Origin: Nemertoderma westbladi | Lineage: Eukaryota > Xenacoelomorpha > Nemertodermatida > Nemertodermatidae | NCBI GenBank assembly: GCA_032718475.1 | Contig: JAUCBJ010004841.1 | Span: 1-32,532, forward strand | Direction: 5' to 3' | DNA length: 32,532 nt | In this document: piece after piece, positions 11,345-21,000 of the stretch | Numbering within the stretch: the stretch's first letter is position 1 | Layout of the letters: the number at the start of each line of letters is the position of its first letter | Program-made: the position numbers and the translations under genes | Notes under the pieces: model-generated | The model's database searches: none | What the model was told of the DNA's origin: nothing | What the model saw: only the letters and a program-made list of their open reading frames with translations

Positions 11345-11865
11345 GTAGTTATTGGGAATACAGTCGTTATTGGGAATACAGTCGTTATTGGGAATACAGT
11401 CGTTATTGGGAATACAGTCGTTATTGGGAGTCCAGTCGTTATTGGGAATACAGTCGTTATTGGGAATACAGTCGTTTTTGGGAATACAGTCGTTATTGGG
11501 AATACAGTCGTTATTGGGAATACAGTCGTTATTGGGAATACAGTCGTTATTGGGAATACAGTCGTTATTGGGAATACAGTCGTTATTGGGAATACAGTCG
11601 TTATTGGGAATACAGTAGTTATTGGGAATACAGTAGTTATTGGGAATACAGTCGTTATTGGGAATACAGTCGTTATTGGGAATACAGTCGTTATTGGGAA
11701 TACAGTCGTTATTGGGAGTCCAGTCGTTATTGGGAATACAGTCGTTATTGGGAATACAGTCGTTTTTGGGAATACAGTCGTTATTGGGAATACAGTCGTT
11801 ATTGGGAATACAGTCGTTATTGGGAATACAGTCGTTATTGGGAATACAGTTGTTATTGGGAATAC
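11345..11865. repeat. Higher-order repeat in minisatellite 1: 288-bp (16-unit) duplication
   Basis: The marker GGGAGTCCAG followed three units later by GTCGTTTTTGG occurs at 11427 and again at 11715, an offset of 288 bp. Other long-range copies in this half show 612-bp spacing (GCAGTTG at 10100 and 10712) and 324-bp spacing (ACACTCG at 11918 and 12242). Confidence 0.75.
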
Positions 11866-12507
11866 AGTAGATATTGGGAATACAGTCGTTATTGGGAATA
11901 CAGTCGTTATTGGGAATACACTCGTTATTGGGAATACATTTGTTATTGGGAATATAGTTGTTATTGGGAATACAATTGTTATTGGGAATACAGTCGTTAA
12001 TGGGAATACAGTCGTTATTGGGAATACAGTCGTTATTGGGAATGCAGTTGTTATTGGGAATACAGTCGTTATTGGGAATACAGTAGTTATTGGGAATACA
12101 GTCGTTTTTGGGAATACAGTCGTTATTGGGAATACAGTCGTTATTGGGAATGCAGTTGTTATTGGGAATACAGTCGTTATTGGGAATACAGTAGTTATTG
12201 GGAATACAGTCGTTATTGGGAATACAGTCGTTATTGGGAATACACTCGTTATTGGGAATACATTTGTTATTGGGAATATAGTTGTTATTGGGAATACAAT
12301 TGTTATTGGGAATACAGTCGTTAATGGGAATACAGTCGATATTGGGAATACAGTCGTTATTGGGAATACAGTTGTTATTGGGAATACAGTCGTTCGTTAT
12401 TGGGAATACAGTTGTTATTGGGAATACAGTTGTTATTCTGAAAACAGTTGTTATTGGGAATACAGTTGTTATTGGGAATACAGTTGTTATTGGAAATAAC
12501 ACTTGTA

Positions 12508-12778
12508 AATGTCGCAGTGTCCGAGTGGATACGGCGCCTGAACTGCTTACACAATGTGTGTTGGTGGCACAGGTTCGAATCCGACTAAAGGCTGTAGAAA
12601 TTTCGCACTGTTGTGTCCCTAGGCAAGACACTTTAGACATTAGTGCCTACGTCAACCCAGCGGTATAATGGGAACCTGGCTTTGCTGGGGTAATGATAAT
12701 AAAAGCGCTTTGAGTACGCTGAGCGTAGAAAAGCGCTATATAAATAACCAATATTATTATTAATATTATTAAATATTA
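12508..12778 (+). mobile_element. tRNA-derived SINE
   Basis: The 5' part resembles a long-variable-arm (Ser/Leu-like) tRNA. It has a box A-like TGTCCGAGTGGA (about 12519-12530) and a textbook box B, GGTTCGAATCC (12572-12582), the internal RNA polymerase III promoter elements. A central segment (TTGTGTCCCTAGGCAAGACA, then CCCAGCGGTATAATGGG) matches a conserved central domain that I recall from many invertebrate SINEs. The 3' part ends AAAGCGCTATATAAATAACC followed by an ATT-type microsatellite, the LINE-like tail such SINEs use for trans-mobilisation. The tRNA part is too degenerate to be a functional tRNA gene. It begins about 10 bp after the last 18-bp repeat unit. Confidence 0.88.
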
Positions 12779-13543
12779 TGGACCACTAAATAATATTTGT
12801 TAAATATATTAGACCATTCGATTAGTGAATATATTAGTGTTTCATAAACATACAAAAAAAACTATTAAAATTATTCAGATTAGATCAGTGCGCCCCACTA
12901 AATAATATTTAGTTTAGGATATAGTATTCGATAAAAATAAAGTAAGCAGAATACACCGCTTTTATTCACTCATTTTCATTTTAGCGAAATTCAACTATTC
13001 TGTCCCCAAGTGGTTGAACAAGTGGTTGGATTTTTCACGAGTTGGTAACTTTATTTAATTTGTAAAAAAATTTGTGAGAAAAGAGGGATTAAAAAAATAC
13101 CCTAGTGGTTACCGGTACCACGAATTGTTTGTGGCCAATTACTTCCAGTTTATCAGCAGCAGCTGTAGCCTCGTTATGTTAACACCAAGGACCGACGCAT
13201 CTGGACACAATCCGCTCTCGGAATGGGCTGGAATGGTTCTTAAAATTCAAGCGATAAATTGGCCTCTTACCAGTAGCCGAAATCATTACAGCGCAGCCTC
13301 CAACACCCCCCCGGTGGTTGATTGTAAGCCAGTCAAGGATAAGGTTCAAGCATTATTAGACACGACCCTTTGGGGGATTTCGTGTTTGTTATTTCATGTA
13401 TTTATCTCAAAATAAACTGTTTTGAAACAAAGAAGACAGTTCTAATTCTATCAATAATTTATTAAGAATAAATTTAAAAGAAACGTTCATAATGATTATT
13501 TTTTAATCAAAACAATTTTATCTGAATGTAATCAGTTAACTGT
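12779..13543. other. AT-rich spacer, no supported gene
   Basis: CCACTAAATAATATTT occurs twice, at 12783 and 12895. A 113-codon + strand frame at 13074-13415, ending just before an AATAAA (about 13411), has no recognisable motif. I do not call it a gene. Confidence 0.4.
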
Positions 13544-13569
13544 CTACGTGTTAGTGTTGCAACGGGATC
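13544..13569 (+). repeat. Left TSD and terminal inverted repeat of the hAT-like element
   Basis: TSD CTACGTGT at 13544-13551, then TAGTGTTGCAACGGGATC at 13552-13569. The core pairs with 16423-16438. Confidence 0.7.
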
Positions 13570-14610
13570 CCGATGGAAAATCCCGATCGCGATGGAAAAA
13601 TATCGGGATTTTTTGGGGTTTGGTATTATCTGAATTTAAATGCCTTACATTTAATATTTGTAAAATTGTAGTATAAAAATGTACAATTTTTCCCAATAAC
13701 AACATCAGCAATTTTTGTCAAAAAAAAAATGAATAATAAAGTAAGTATTGGTAAAGGTTTTGCTTTTACAACTACTGTCACTACAGTGCTACAAAGATAA
13801 ATCTAAAACAGTATATATAAATCTGCTCAGTTTGTAAGTATGTATGTATGTATGGCCACCGATACACGTCGTCAGATTTCGCTCTCACTACTTGCTTTGT
13901 GGCTCATTCGATGCGTATTAACACGATGCAGACAGCTGTCACTGTCTCCGGGTTTTATTTTACACGTTGTCTACGTGATGCATAATCGTCATTATCTCGA
14001 AGTTAATTTTATGCATATGCCCAGCCCAGATGCCTGTATGCCCTTGATGAATGCGTATTTGTGGTCAAATTGAGCTATTCTGTAGTCGTTTTCGGCCAAA
14101 TTGCTGGTCAACAGGCAGGAAACTGTATTACTGTATAGTATTACATCAGTTGCACCATCAGACACAGTCTGTTATAACTGACACTTTATATACATATACC
14201 TGACCATAGGTTTGGAAGGACACTGACCAGTCTGCGTTTCCGCAGTCTACCGCTAGGTGGCGAAACATCTAAAAGTGAACACATTCTCCAACTTTGTTTT
14301 TACCAATCCCTTTAGACTGATACAGTACTTGCTAGCATCTACTACAGAATAAAGGCTGTATTTTTACAGAAATGCAGCGCCGTCTCCATTACACCAGTCT
14401 GCAGGTAGGTAGAGTGTGAAATTTCTGAAAGTTAACATTTTCTCGAACTTTTGTTATTTACTTACAATTGCTGTGAAGCTGAAACTTGATAGTTATCTCC
14501 TACGGGGGTGGCGTTTTACTGTATTTCATGATGTTATGAATCTGTTCCATATGCAGGTTCTCCAATCTGCCACGCATTTCTCAACATATTCACGTATCAT
14601 CTGTACATGG

Positions 14611-14650
14611 ACTAGAAAGCTGTAGCCCGAAGGGCCATAGGCTTTCTAGT
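14611..14650 (+). mobile_element. Helitron-like 3' terminus (hairpin plus CTAG)
   Basis: ACTAGAAAGC at 14611-14620 is the exact reverse complement of GCTTTCTAGT at 14641-14650. The inner part, TAGCCCGAAGGGCCATAG, forms a further stem with a GAA loop. A hairpin about 10 bp before CTAG followed by T is the usual signature of a Helitron 3' end. The 5' end (TC after A) was not located. Upstream (about 14240-14480) two diverged modules share GTGAAA...AAGT(G/T)AACA...TTCTC-AACTTT, consistent with internal repeats of a non-autonomous element. It could also be a MITE hairpin. Confidence 0.4.
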
Positions 14651-14654
14651 ATAT

Positions 14655-14735
14655 ATATAAATTATAAATTATTATATTAATAATATTATTATTATTATTA
14701 TATTATTATAAATTATTAGTATATATTATAAATAA
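14655..14735. repeat. ATT/TA-rich microsatellite
   Basis: Imperfect ATT and TATA runs directly follow the hairpin at 14611-14650. Confidence 0.7.
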
Positions 14736-14799
14736 TAGAAACACTTGTCGCTATGCTTTTTATTAAATATGATAAACATTTGTGGCAGCTGGATTCACT

Positions 14800-15112
14800 G
14801 TACAATGCACACATCTATTCTACAACCAGACACTATATAACATTATAAGTGTCTCATTGGTTCCCCCAAGCTTGACAATTGAACAAAGCCGCCTCCGTTT
14901 TGCAGGACATTGATTTCGCCGTGCGTGAGGACTAGCCAGTGCATAATCTAGTGCTATGACAGCTCCATGGATGAAATAAGCATGGTGGTCAGCCCATGAC
15001 TTTCGTGAGACGACTCCTAAAGACACTGGCCTTGAAGATGCGGATAATCTCGCGAAAGTCATGGCGGCGGTTCGACTTTGATGAAAAGCCGGCATAGCAT
15101 TCTTAATGCACG
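14800..15112 (+). pseudogene. LINE 3' fragment (C-terminal end of ORF2), same family as 29740-32532
   Basis: Nucleotide similarity to the reverse complement of about 29740-30070 is extensive. Shared stretches include TACAATGCACACATCT, CCAGACACTATATAACATT, GTCTCATTGGTTCCCCCAAG, TTTGCAGGACATTG and CACTGGCCTTGAAGATGCGG. It therefore encodes, in broken frames, the LRFAGH...DTGLEDAD segment that closes ORF2 in the larger copy, but in the opposite orientation. Several indels destroy the frame. It is truncated at the 5' side near 14800 and lies within the hAT-like element. A second diverged copy of the LINE 3' end (AAGCCAGCATGG...GCAGGCCGATT) follows at about 15165-15212. Confidence 0.85.
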
Positions 15113-15425
15113 CTGCATTGGGCTTGCCAATGTGGATTGCAGGCTGGTGACAAAATATTTATGTTAAGCCAGCATGGTATCTCAATGTGCAGCTTCAATG
15201 CAGCAGGCCGATTATATTATAGAGATGTGGCAGCGATTCAGTCAGACAGCAGAAATTAAAAATTTTGCAGAAATTATATTAAAAACGTTTATGAAATGAA
15301 ATATGTACGTGGGAAATAGCTACGACTGGGAACCATTTTGAAAAAAGTCAGTGGACATTTTTACATAGGTATTTTTTAGAACATGAGATTTCTCTAAAGC
15401 TATTTTTACTCCTATAAAGAGGGCA

Positions 15426-16364
15426 GGGTAGAGGGGAGGGTAGAGGGGAGGGTAGAGGGGAGGGTAGAGGGGAGGGTAGAGGGGAGGGTAGAGGGGAGGG
15501 TAGAGGGGAGGGTAGAGGGGAGGGTAGAGGGGAGGGTAGAGGGGAGGGTAGAGGGGAGGGTAGAGGGGAGGGTAGAGGGGAGGGTAGAGGGGAGGGTAGA
15601 GGGGAGGGTAGAGGGGAGGGTAGAGGGGAGGGTAGAGGGGAGGGTAGAGGGGAGGGTAGAGGGGAGGGTAGAGGGGAGGGTAGAGGGGAGGGTAGAGGGG
15701 AGGGTAGAGGGGAGGGTAGAGGGGAGGGTAGAGGGGAGGGTAGAGGGGAGGGTAGAGGGGAGGGTAGATGGGAGGGTAGGGGGGAGGGTAGAGGGGAGGG
15801 TAGAGGGGAGGGTAGATGGGAGGGTAGAGGGGAGGGTAGATGGGAGGGTAGAGGGGAGGGTAGAGGGGAGGGTAGAGGGGAGGGTAGAGGGGAGGGTAGA
15901 TGGGAGGGTAGAGGGGAGGGTAGAGGGGAGGGTAGAGGGGAGGGTAGAGGGGAGGGTAGAGGGGAGGGTAGAGGGGAGGGTAGAGGGGAGGGTAGAGGGG
16001 AGGGTAGAGGGGAGGGTAGAGGGGAGGGGAGGGTAGAGGGGAGGGTAGAGGGGAGGGTAGATGGGAGGGTAGAGGGGAGGGTAGATGGGAGGGTAGAGGG
16101 GAGGGTAGAGGGGAGGGTAGAGGGGAGGGTAGAGGGGAGGGTAGAGGGGAGGGTAGAGGGGAGGGTAGAGGGGAGGGTAGAGGGGAGGGTAGAGGGGAGG
16201 GTAGAGGGGAGGGTAGAGGGGAGGGTAGAGGGGAGGGTAGAGGGGAGGGTAGAGGGGAGGGTAGATGGGAGGGTAGAGGGGAGGGTAGATGGGAGGGTAG
16301 AGGGGAGGGTAGAGGGGAGGGTAGAGGGGAGGGTAGAGGGGAGGGTAGAGGGGAGGGTAGATAG
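15426..16364. repeat. Minisatellite 2: about 78 copies of a 12-bp G-rich unit
   Basis: Unit GGGTAGAGGGGA on the + strand, with scattered GGGTAGATGGGA variants (for example near 15768, 15816, 15840, 15901, 16061, 16085, 16266 and 16290). One short unit near 16021-16031 shifts the phase, which switches the - strand artefactual peptide from YPPL to LPST repeats. Runs of three and four guanines with loops of 4 and 1 nt satisfy the canonical G-quadruplex pattern throughout. All bases but one per unit are purines, so triplex formation is also possible. The - strand 370-codon frame here is a by-product. Confidence 0.95.
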
Positions 16365-16422
16365 CTATTTTAAGTTTTGGATGAGTGAGTATGGCCGCAA
16401 TAAAATTGAAAATCCCGATCCC

Positions 16423-16452
16423 GATCCCGTTGCAACACTTACTAGTACGTGT
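16423..16452 (-). repeat. Right terminal inverted repeat and TSD of the hAT-like element
   Basis: GATCCCGTTGCAACAC (16423-16438) is the exact reverse complement of the left terminus. TTACTA follows, then the octamer GTACGTGT (16445-16452). A 4-bp insertion relative to the left end separates the core from the presumed cut site. Confidence 0.65.
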
Positions 16453-18034
16453 AGACCTAATTGATACGCATAATAAACGCGTTCGAGGGGGACTTCGCGT
16501 AGTAAGAAGATTATGGGAACACAACCGTAGCGTAGTCGCCCTCTAACGGCAGACTGGATAACTGCTAAGTCCCCCGAGCAAAACCGATTTCAGACTATTG
16601 ACAGACTAATGTATGTGTGCCAAGTTAGGTCTAATTTCGTGAAAGATTAGCCTTCAAACTTAGACAGAAAACGGTTGATACAGCGGTACCAGTTTACTAA
16701 GCTTGCTTACTCCATCGCTCGCTCCACAAGGTTATATACCTAACTGGAATAAGTAGTCTTCATAACAATGAAAAAACAAGAAAATTCTTAACAACTTTAT
16801 CGTAATATTGAAAAAACCAATGATGCAATGTCTACTTTGCTCGACCCACACCACAATGTAATCAATCTAAGGTGATAATTAATATCCGACTAGGTTCTAA
16901 TTTCTAAACAAAAATAACCATTGGTGTAAGCGCTTCCGAATAAATTACAATACCTTTAGTCAAAGCAAAGCAGTCATCTAAGAGCTCGTTTTGTTGGTTG
17001 TCTTAAAAAACATAAAAAAAGTGTATCTTCAAATAAGCAAAATAACTTTATCAAGGGACATTTTGAGACATCTGAGATTATATGTGTGAAACGAATTGAT
17101 CGAAAACGAAATGATTTTTTCGGTAAAGGAGCACGGGATGACGTACACACGCAGTACCCAGTATCCCTTGCTGTGTACCGTATTGTCTGCGGAATACTGT
17201 TGAATGTACAGGCAAGCGAGCATTAACACTTCGATAGAGCACCGCAATACATTGGTGAGGTACACCGCCGGCATCACTGGGTGTAGTTATGGGTACTTTG
17301 CCGTAGATTTAAAAGCAATGTTACAACCCTTTTGTAATGTTGTTTAATGTTGTAAGCAACAAGTAATGTTGTTCACACCAATGCATTCTTTAATATTAAA
17401 GTGCGCCTTGGCCTCCTTTAATAATAACAAAATGATTTTCAACAAACAAAAATGACACAAAACGATACCTCTATCAAATAATAGTATTTTTGTAGTGAAA
17501 TACTTAATGATTACAAAAACCAGTAAAAGAGATAACGATAGGAAAGGTAAGATTAAATAGTTTACTACTTTAACGGTAGGTTATTATAGTCGGTAGACAA
17601 ATACTACAACCACTAAAGCTATTCTACTACAATAAAAGTATTAAACTTATAAATAAAATACATTATATGCACTGATACTGATAGTCTCACATAATTATAA
17701 TATTAATCATGAATACCGAGATTATTAGATCCCACGTCCCAATTAGTTTCAGTTTATATGATAACCGACACTATTGTCCGAATTCGCCATTTCAACTGCG
17801 AATATTAATTTATTTTAGTACCAAAGTTTATTTCTGGCCGGGTATAATTGCTTTTTTTTTAATTGATAATGAAGTCGTATCGATTTTAACCAAGTTTCTT
17901 CTTCTTCATGTTGTCAGGGTAACCGTCATTTTGATCAGCTGATCGTTTCATGCCAGGTACCTAGGTAACAACAACATGTAATCAATTAATATTATTGTGA
18001 ACAGAAGATAACTACGATCGTATTTTGGAATAAC
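16453..18034. other. Unannotated DNA between the hAT-like element and minisatellite 3
   Basis: Moderately AT-rich, with no convincing gene. Short frames at 17029-17277 (-) and 17709-17942 (+) lack motifs. If the four-exon gene to the right continues leftwards, part or all of this could be its intron. I found no exon candidate that I can support. Confidence 0.4.
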
Positions 18035-21000
18035 AACACAGTTAACCCTCCCTTAGTGACTCTCACCCACAGACATCCAACACAGTTAGCGCTCCCTTAG
18101 TGACTCTCACACACAAACATCCAACACAGTTAACCCTCCCTTAGTGACTCTCACACACAGACATCCAACACAGTTAACCCTCCCTTAGTGACTCTCACCC
18201 ACAGACATTCAACACAGTTAGCGCTCCCTTAGTGACTCTCACCCACAGACATCCAACACAGTTAACCCTCCCTTAGTGACTCTCACCCACAGACATTCAA
18301 CACAGTTAGCGCTCCCTTAGTGACTCTCACACACAAACATCCAACACAGTTAACCCTCCCTTAGTGACTCTCACCCACAGACATTCAACACAGTTAGCGC
18401 TCCCTTAGTGACTCTCACCCACAGACATCCAACACAGTTAACCCTCCCTTAGTGACTCTCACCCACAGACATTAAACACAGTTAGCGCTCCCTTAGTGAC
18501 TCTCACCCACAGACATCCAACACAGTTAACCCTCCCTTAGTGACTCTCACCCACAGACATTCAACACAGTTAGCGCTCCCTTAGTGACTCTCACCCACAG
18601 ACATCCAACACAGTTAACCCTCCCTTAGTGACTCTCACCCACAGACATTCAACACAGTTAGCGCTCCCTTAGTGACTCTCACCCACAGACATCCAACACA
18701 GTTAACCCTCCCTTAGTGACTCTCACCCACAGACATTCAACACAGTTAGCGCTCCCTTAGTGACTCTCACACACAAACATCCAACACAGTTAACCCTCCC
18801 TTAGTGACTCTCACCCACAAACATCCAACACAGTTAACCCTCCCTTAAGCGACTCTCACCCACAGACATTCAACACAGTTAACCCTCCCTTAGTGACTCT
18901 CACCCACAAACATCCAACACAGTTAACCCTCCCTTAGTGACTCTCACCCACAGACATCCAACACAGTTAACCCTCCCTTAGTGACTCTCACCCACAGACA
19001 TCCAACACAGTTAACCCTCCCTTAGTGACTCTCACCCACAGACATCCAACACAGTTAACCCTCCCTTAGTGACTCTCACCCACAAACATCCAACACAGTT
19101 AACCCTCCCTTAGTGACTCTCACCCACAAACATCCAACACAGTTAACCCTCCCTTAGTGACTCTCACCCACAAACATCCAACACAGTTAACCCTCCCTTA
19201 GTGACTCTCACCCACAAACATCCAACACAGTTAACCCTCCCTTAGTGACTCTCACCCACAGACATCCAACACAGTTAACCCTCCCTTAGTGACTCTCACC
19301 CACAGACATCCAACACAGTTAACCCTCCCTTAGTGACTCTCACCCACAAACATCCAACACAGTTAACCCTCCCTTAGTGACTCTCACCCACAAACATCCA
19401 ACACAGTTAACCCTCCCTTAGTGACTCTCACCCACAAACATCCAACACAGTTAACCCTCCCTTAAGTGACTCTCACCCACAAACATCCAACACAGTTAGC
19501 GCTCCCTTAGCGACTCTCACACACAGACATCCAACACAGTTAACCCTCCCTTAGTGACTCTCACCCACAAACATCCAACACAGTTAACCCTCCCTTAGTG
19601 ACTCTCACCCACAGACATCCAACACAGTTAGCGCTCCCTTAGTGACTCTCACACACAGACATCCAACACAGTTAACCCTCCCTTAGTGACTCTCACACAC
19701 AGACATCCAACACAGTTAACCCTCCCTCAGTGACTCTCACCCACAGACATCCAACACAGTTAACCCTCCCTTAGTGACTCTCACACACAGACATCCAACA
19801 CAGTTAACCCTCCCTCAGTGACTCTCACACACAGACATCCAACACAGTTAGCGCTCCCTTAGTGACTCTCACCCACAAACATCCAACACAGTTAACCCTC
19901 CCTTAGTGACTCTCACACACAGACATCCAACACAGTTAACCCTCCCTCAGTGACTCTCACCCACAGACATCCAACACAGTTAACCCTCCCTTAGTGACTC
20001 TCACCCACAGACATCCAACACAGTTAACCCTCCCTTAAGCGACTCTCACACACAGACATCCAACACAGTTAACCCTCCCTTAAGTGACTCTCACCCACAG
20101 ACATCCAACACAGTTAACCCTCCCTTAGTGACTCTCACCCACAAACATCCAACACAGTTAACCCTCCCTTAGTGACTCTCACACACAGACATCCAACACA
20201 GTTAACCCTCCCTCAGTGACTCTCACACACAGACATCCAACACAGTTAACCCTCCCTTAGTGACTCTCACCCACAGACTCCAACACAGTTAACCCTGCCT
20301 TAAGCGACTCTCACCCACAGACATCCAACACAGTTAACCCTCCCTTAGTGACTCTCACCCACAGACTCCAACACAGTTAACCCTCCCTTAAGCGACTCTC
20401 ACACACATACATCCAACACAGTTAACCCTCCCTTAGTGACTCTCACACACAGACATCCAACACAGTTAACCCTCCCTTAAGCGACTCTCACACACAGACA
20501 TCCAACACAGTTAACCCTCCCTTAGTGACTCTCACACACAGACATCCAACACAGTTAACCCTCCCTTAGTGACTCTCACCCACAGACATTCAACACAGTT
20601 AGCGCTCCCTTAGTGACTCTCACCCACAAACATCCAACACAGTTAACCCTCCCTTAGTGACTCTCACCCACAAACATCCAACACAGTTAACCCTCCCTTA
20701 GTGACTCTCACACACAGACATCCAACACAGTTAACCCTCCCTTAGTGACTCTCACACACAGACATCCAACACAGTTAACCCTCCCTTAAGCGACTCTCAC
20801 ACACAGACATCCAACACAGTTAACCCTCCCTTAGTGACTCTCACACACAGACATCCAACACAGTTAACCCTCCCTTAGTGACTCTCACCCACAGACATTC
20901 AACACAGTTAGCGCTCCCTTAGTGACTCTCACCCACAGACATCCAACACAGGTAGCGCTCCCTTAGTGACTCTCACACACAAACATCCAACACAGTTAAC

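Larger units (their letters stand above)
6833..12499. repeat. Minisatellite 1: about 314 copies of an 18-bp unit
   Basis: Unit GAATACAGTCGTTATTGG, repeated head to tail over about 5.67 kb. Common variants are GTTGTAATT, GTCGTTTTT, GTCGTTAAT, GTAGTTATT, GTTGTTATT, and GAATGCAG or GGAGTCCAG at the unit start. Phase is strict except for a 5-bp insertion near 9902 (CAGTACCATAGTT) and a 4-bp insertion near 12390 (GTCGTTCGTT). Because 18 is a multiple of three and the unit lacks stops in five of six frames, very long ORFs arise on both strands (such as PITTVF, NTVVIG and EYSRYW repeats). These are not evidence of a gene. Left of 9900 the GTCGTTTTT and GTTGTAATT variants dominate. Right of it GTTGTTATT, GCAG and ACATTTG variants do, so the array has two differently homogenised domains. 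Confidence 0.97.
13552..16444. mobile_element. hAT-like non-autonomous DNA transposon, 2.89 kb, composite
   Basis: The ends share a perfect 16-bp inverted repeat, GTGTTGCAACGGGATC, at 13554-13569 and (reverse complement) 16423-16438. The left end begins TAGTG and the right end (read inward) TAGTAAGTG, fitting the hAT pattern of TA-G-starting termini. Flanking octamers CTACGTGT (13544-13551) and GTACGTGT (16445-16452) match at 7 of 8 positions, as expected for a hAT target duplication. The left subterminal region has a perfect 11-bp hairpin arm pair (13577-13587 with 13602-13612). No transposase is encoded. The interior holds a Helitron-like terminus, a LINE fragment and the 12-bp G-rich minisatellite, so it has been a target for several later events. 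Confidence 0.7.

Noticed and set aside
12511-12590. Functional tRNA-Ser/Leu gene
   Set aside because: Box A and box B are present, but the acceptor and anticodon stems do not pair and the sequence continues into a SINE body and tail.
6788-12640. 1950-codon - strand ORF and 998- and 736-codon + strand ORFs of hexapeptide repeats
   Set aside because: The 18-bp unit has no stop in five of six frames, so long ORFs are expected on both strands. There is no start context, splice signal or non-repeat domain.
13074-13415. 113-codon ORF followed by AATAAA
   Set aside because: No recognisable motif, no coding bias that I can judge and no splice context; length is within chance for AT-moderate DNA.
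13686-13705. TTCCCAATAACAAC resembling the complement of the 18-bp minisatellite unit
   Set aside because: A single 14-bp match in AT-rich sequence is compatible with chance and does not continue into a second unit.
15412-16524. 370-codon - strand ORF with YPPL and LPST repeats
   Set aside because: Direct consequence of a stop-free 12-bp unit; the flanks are transposon termini.
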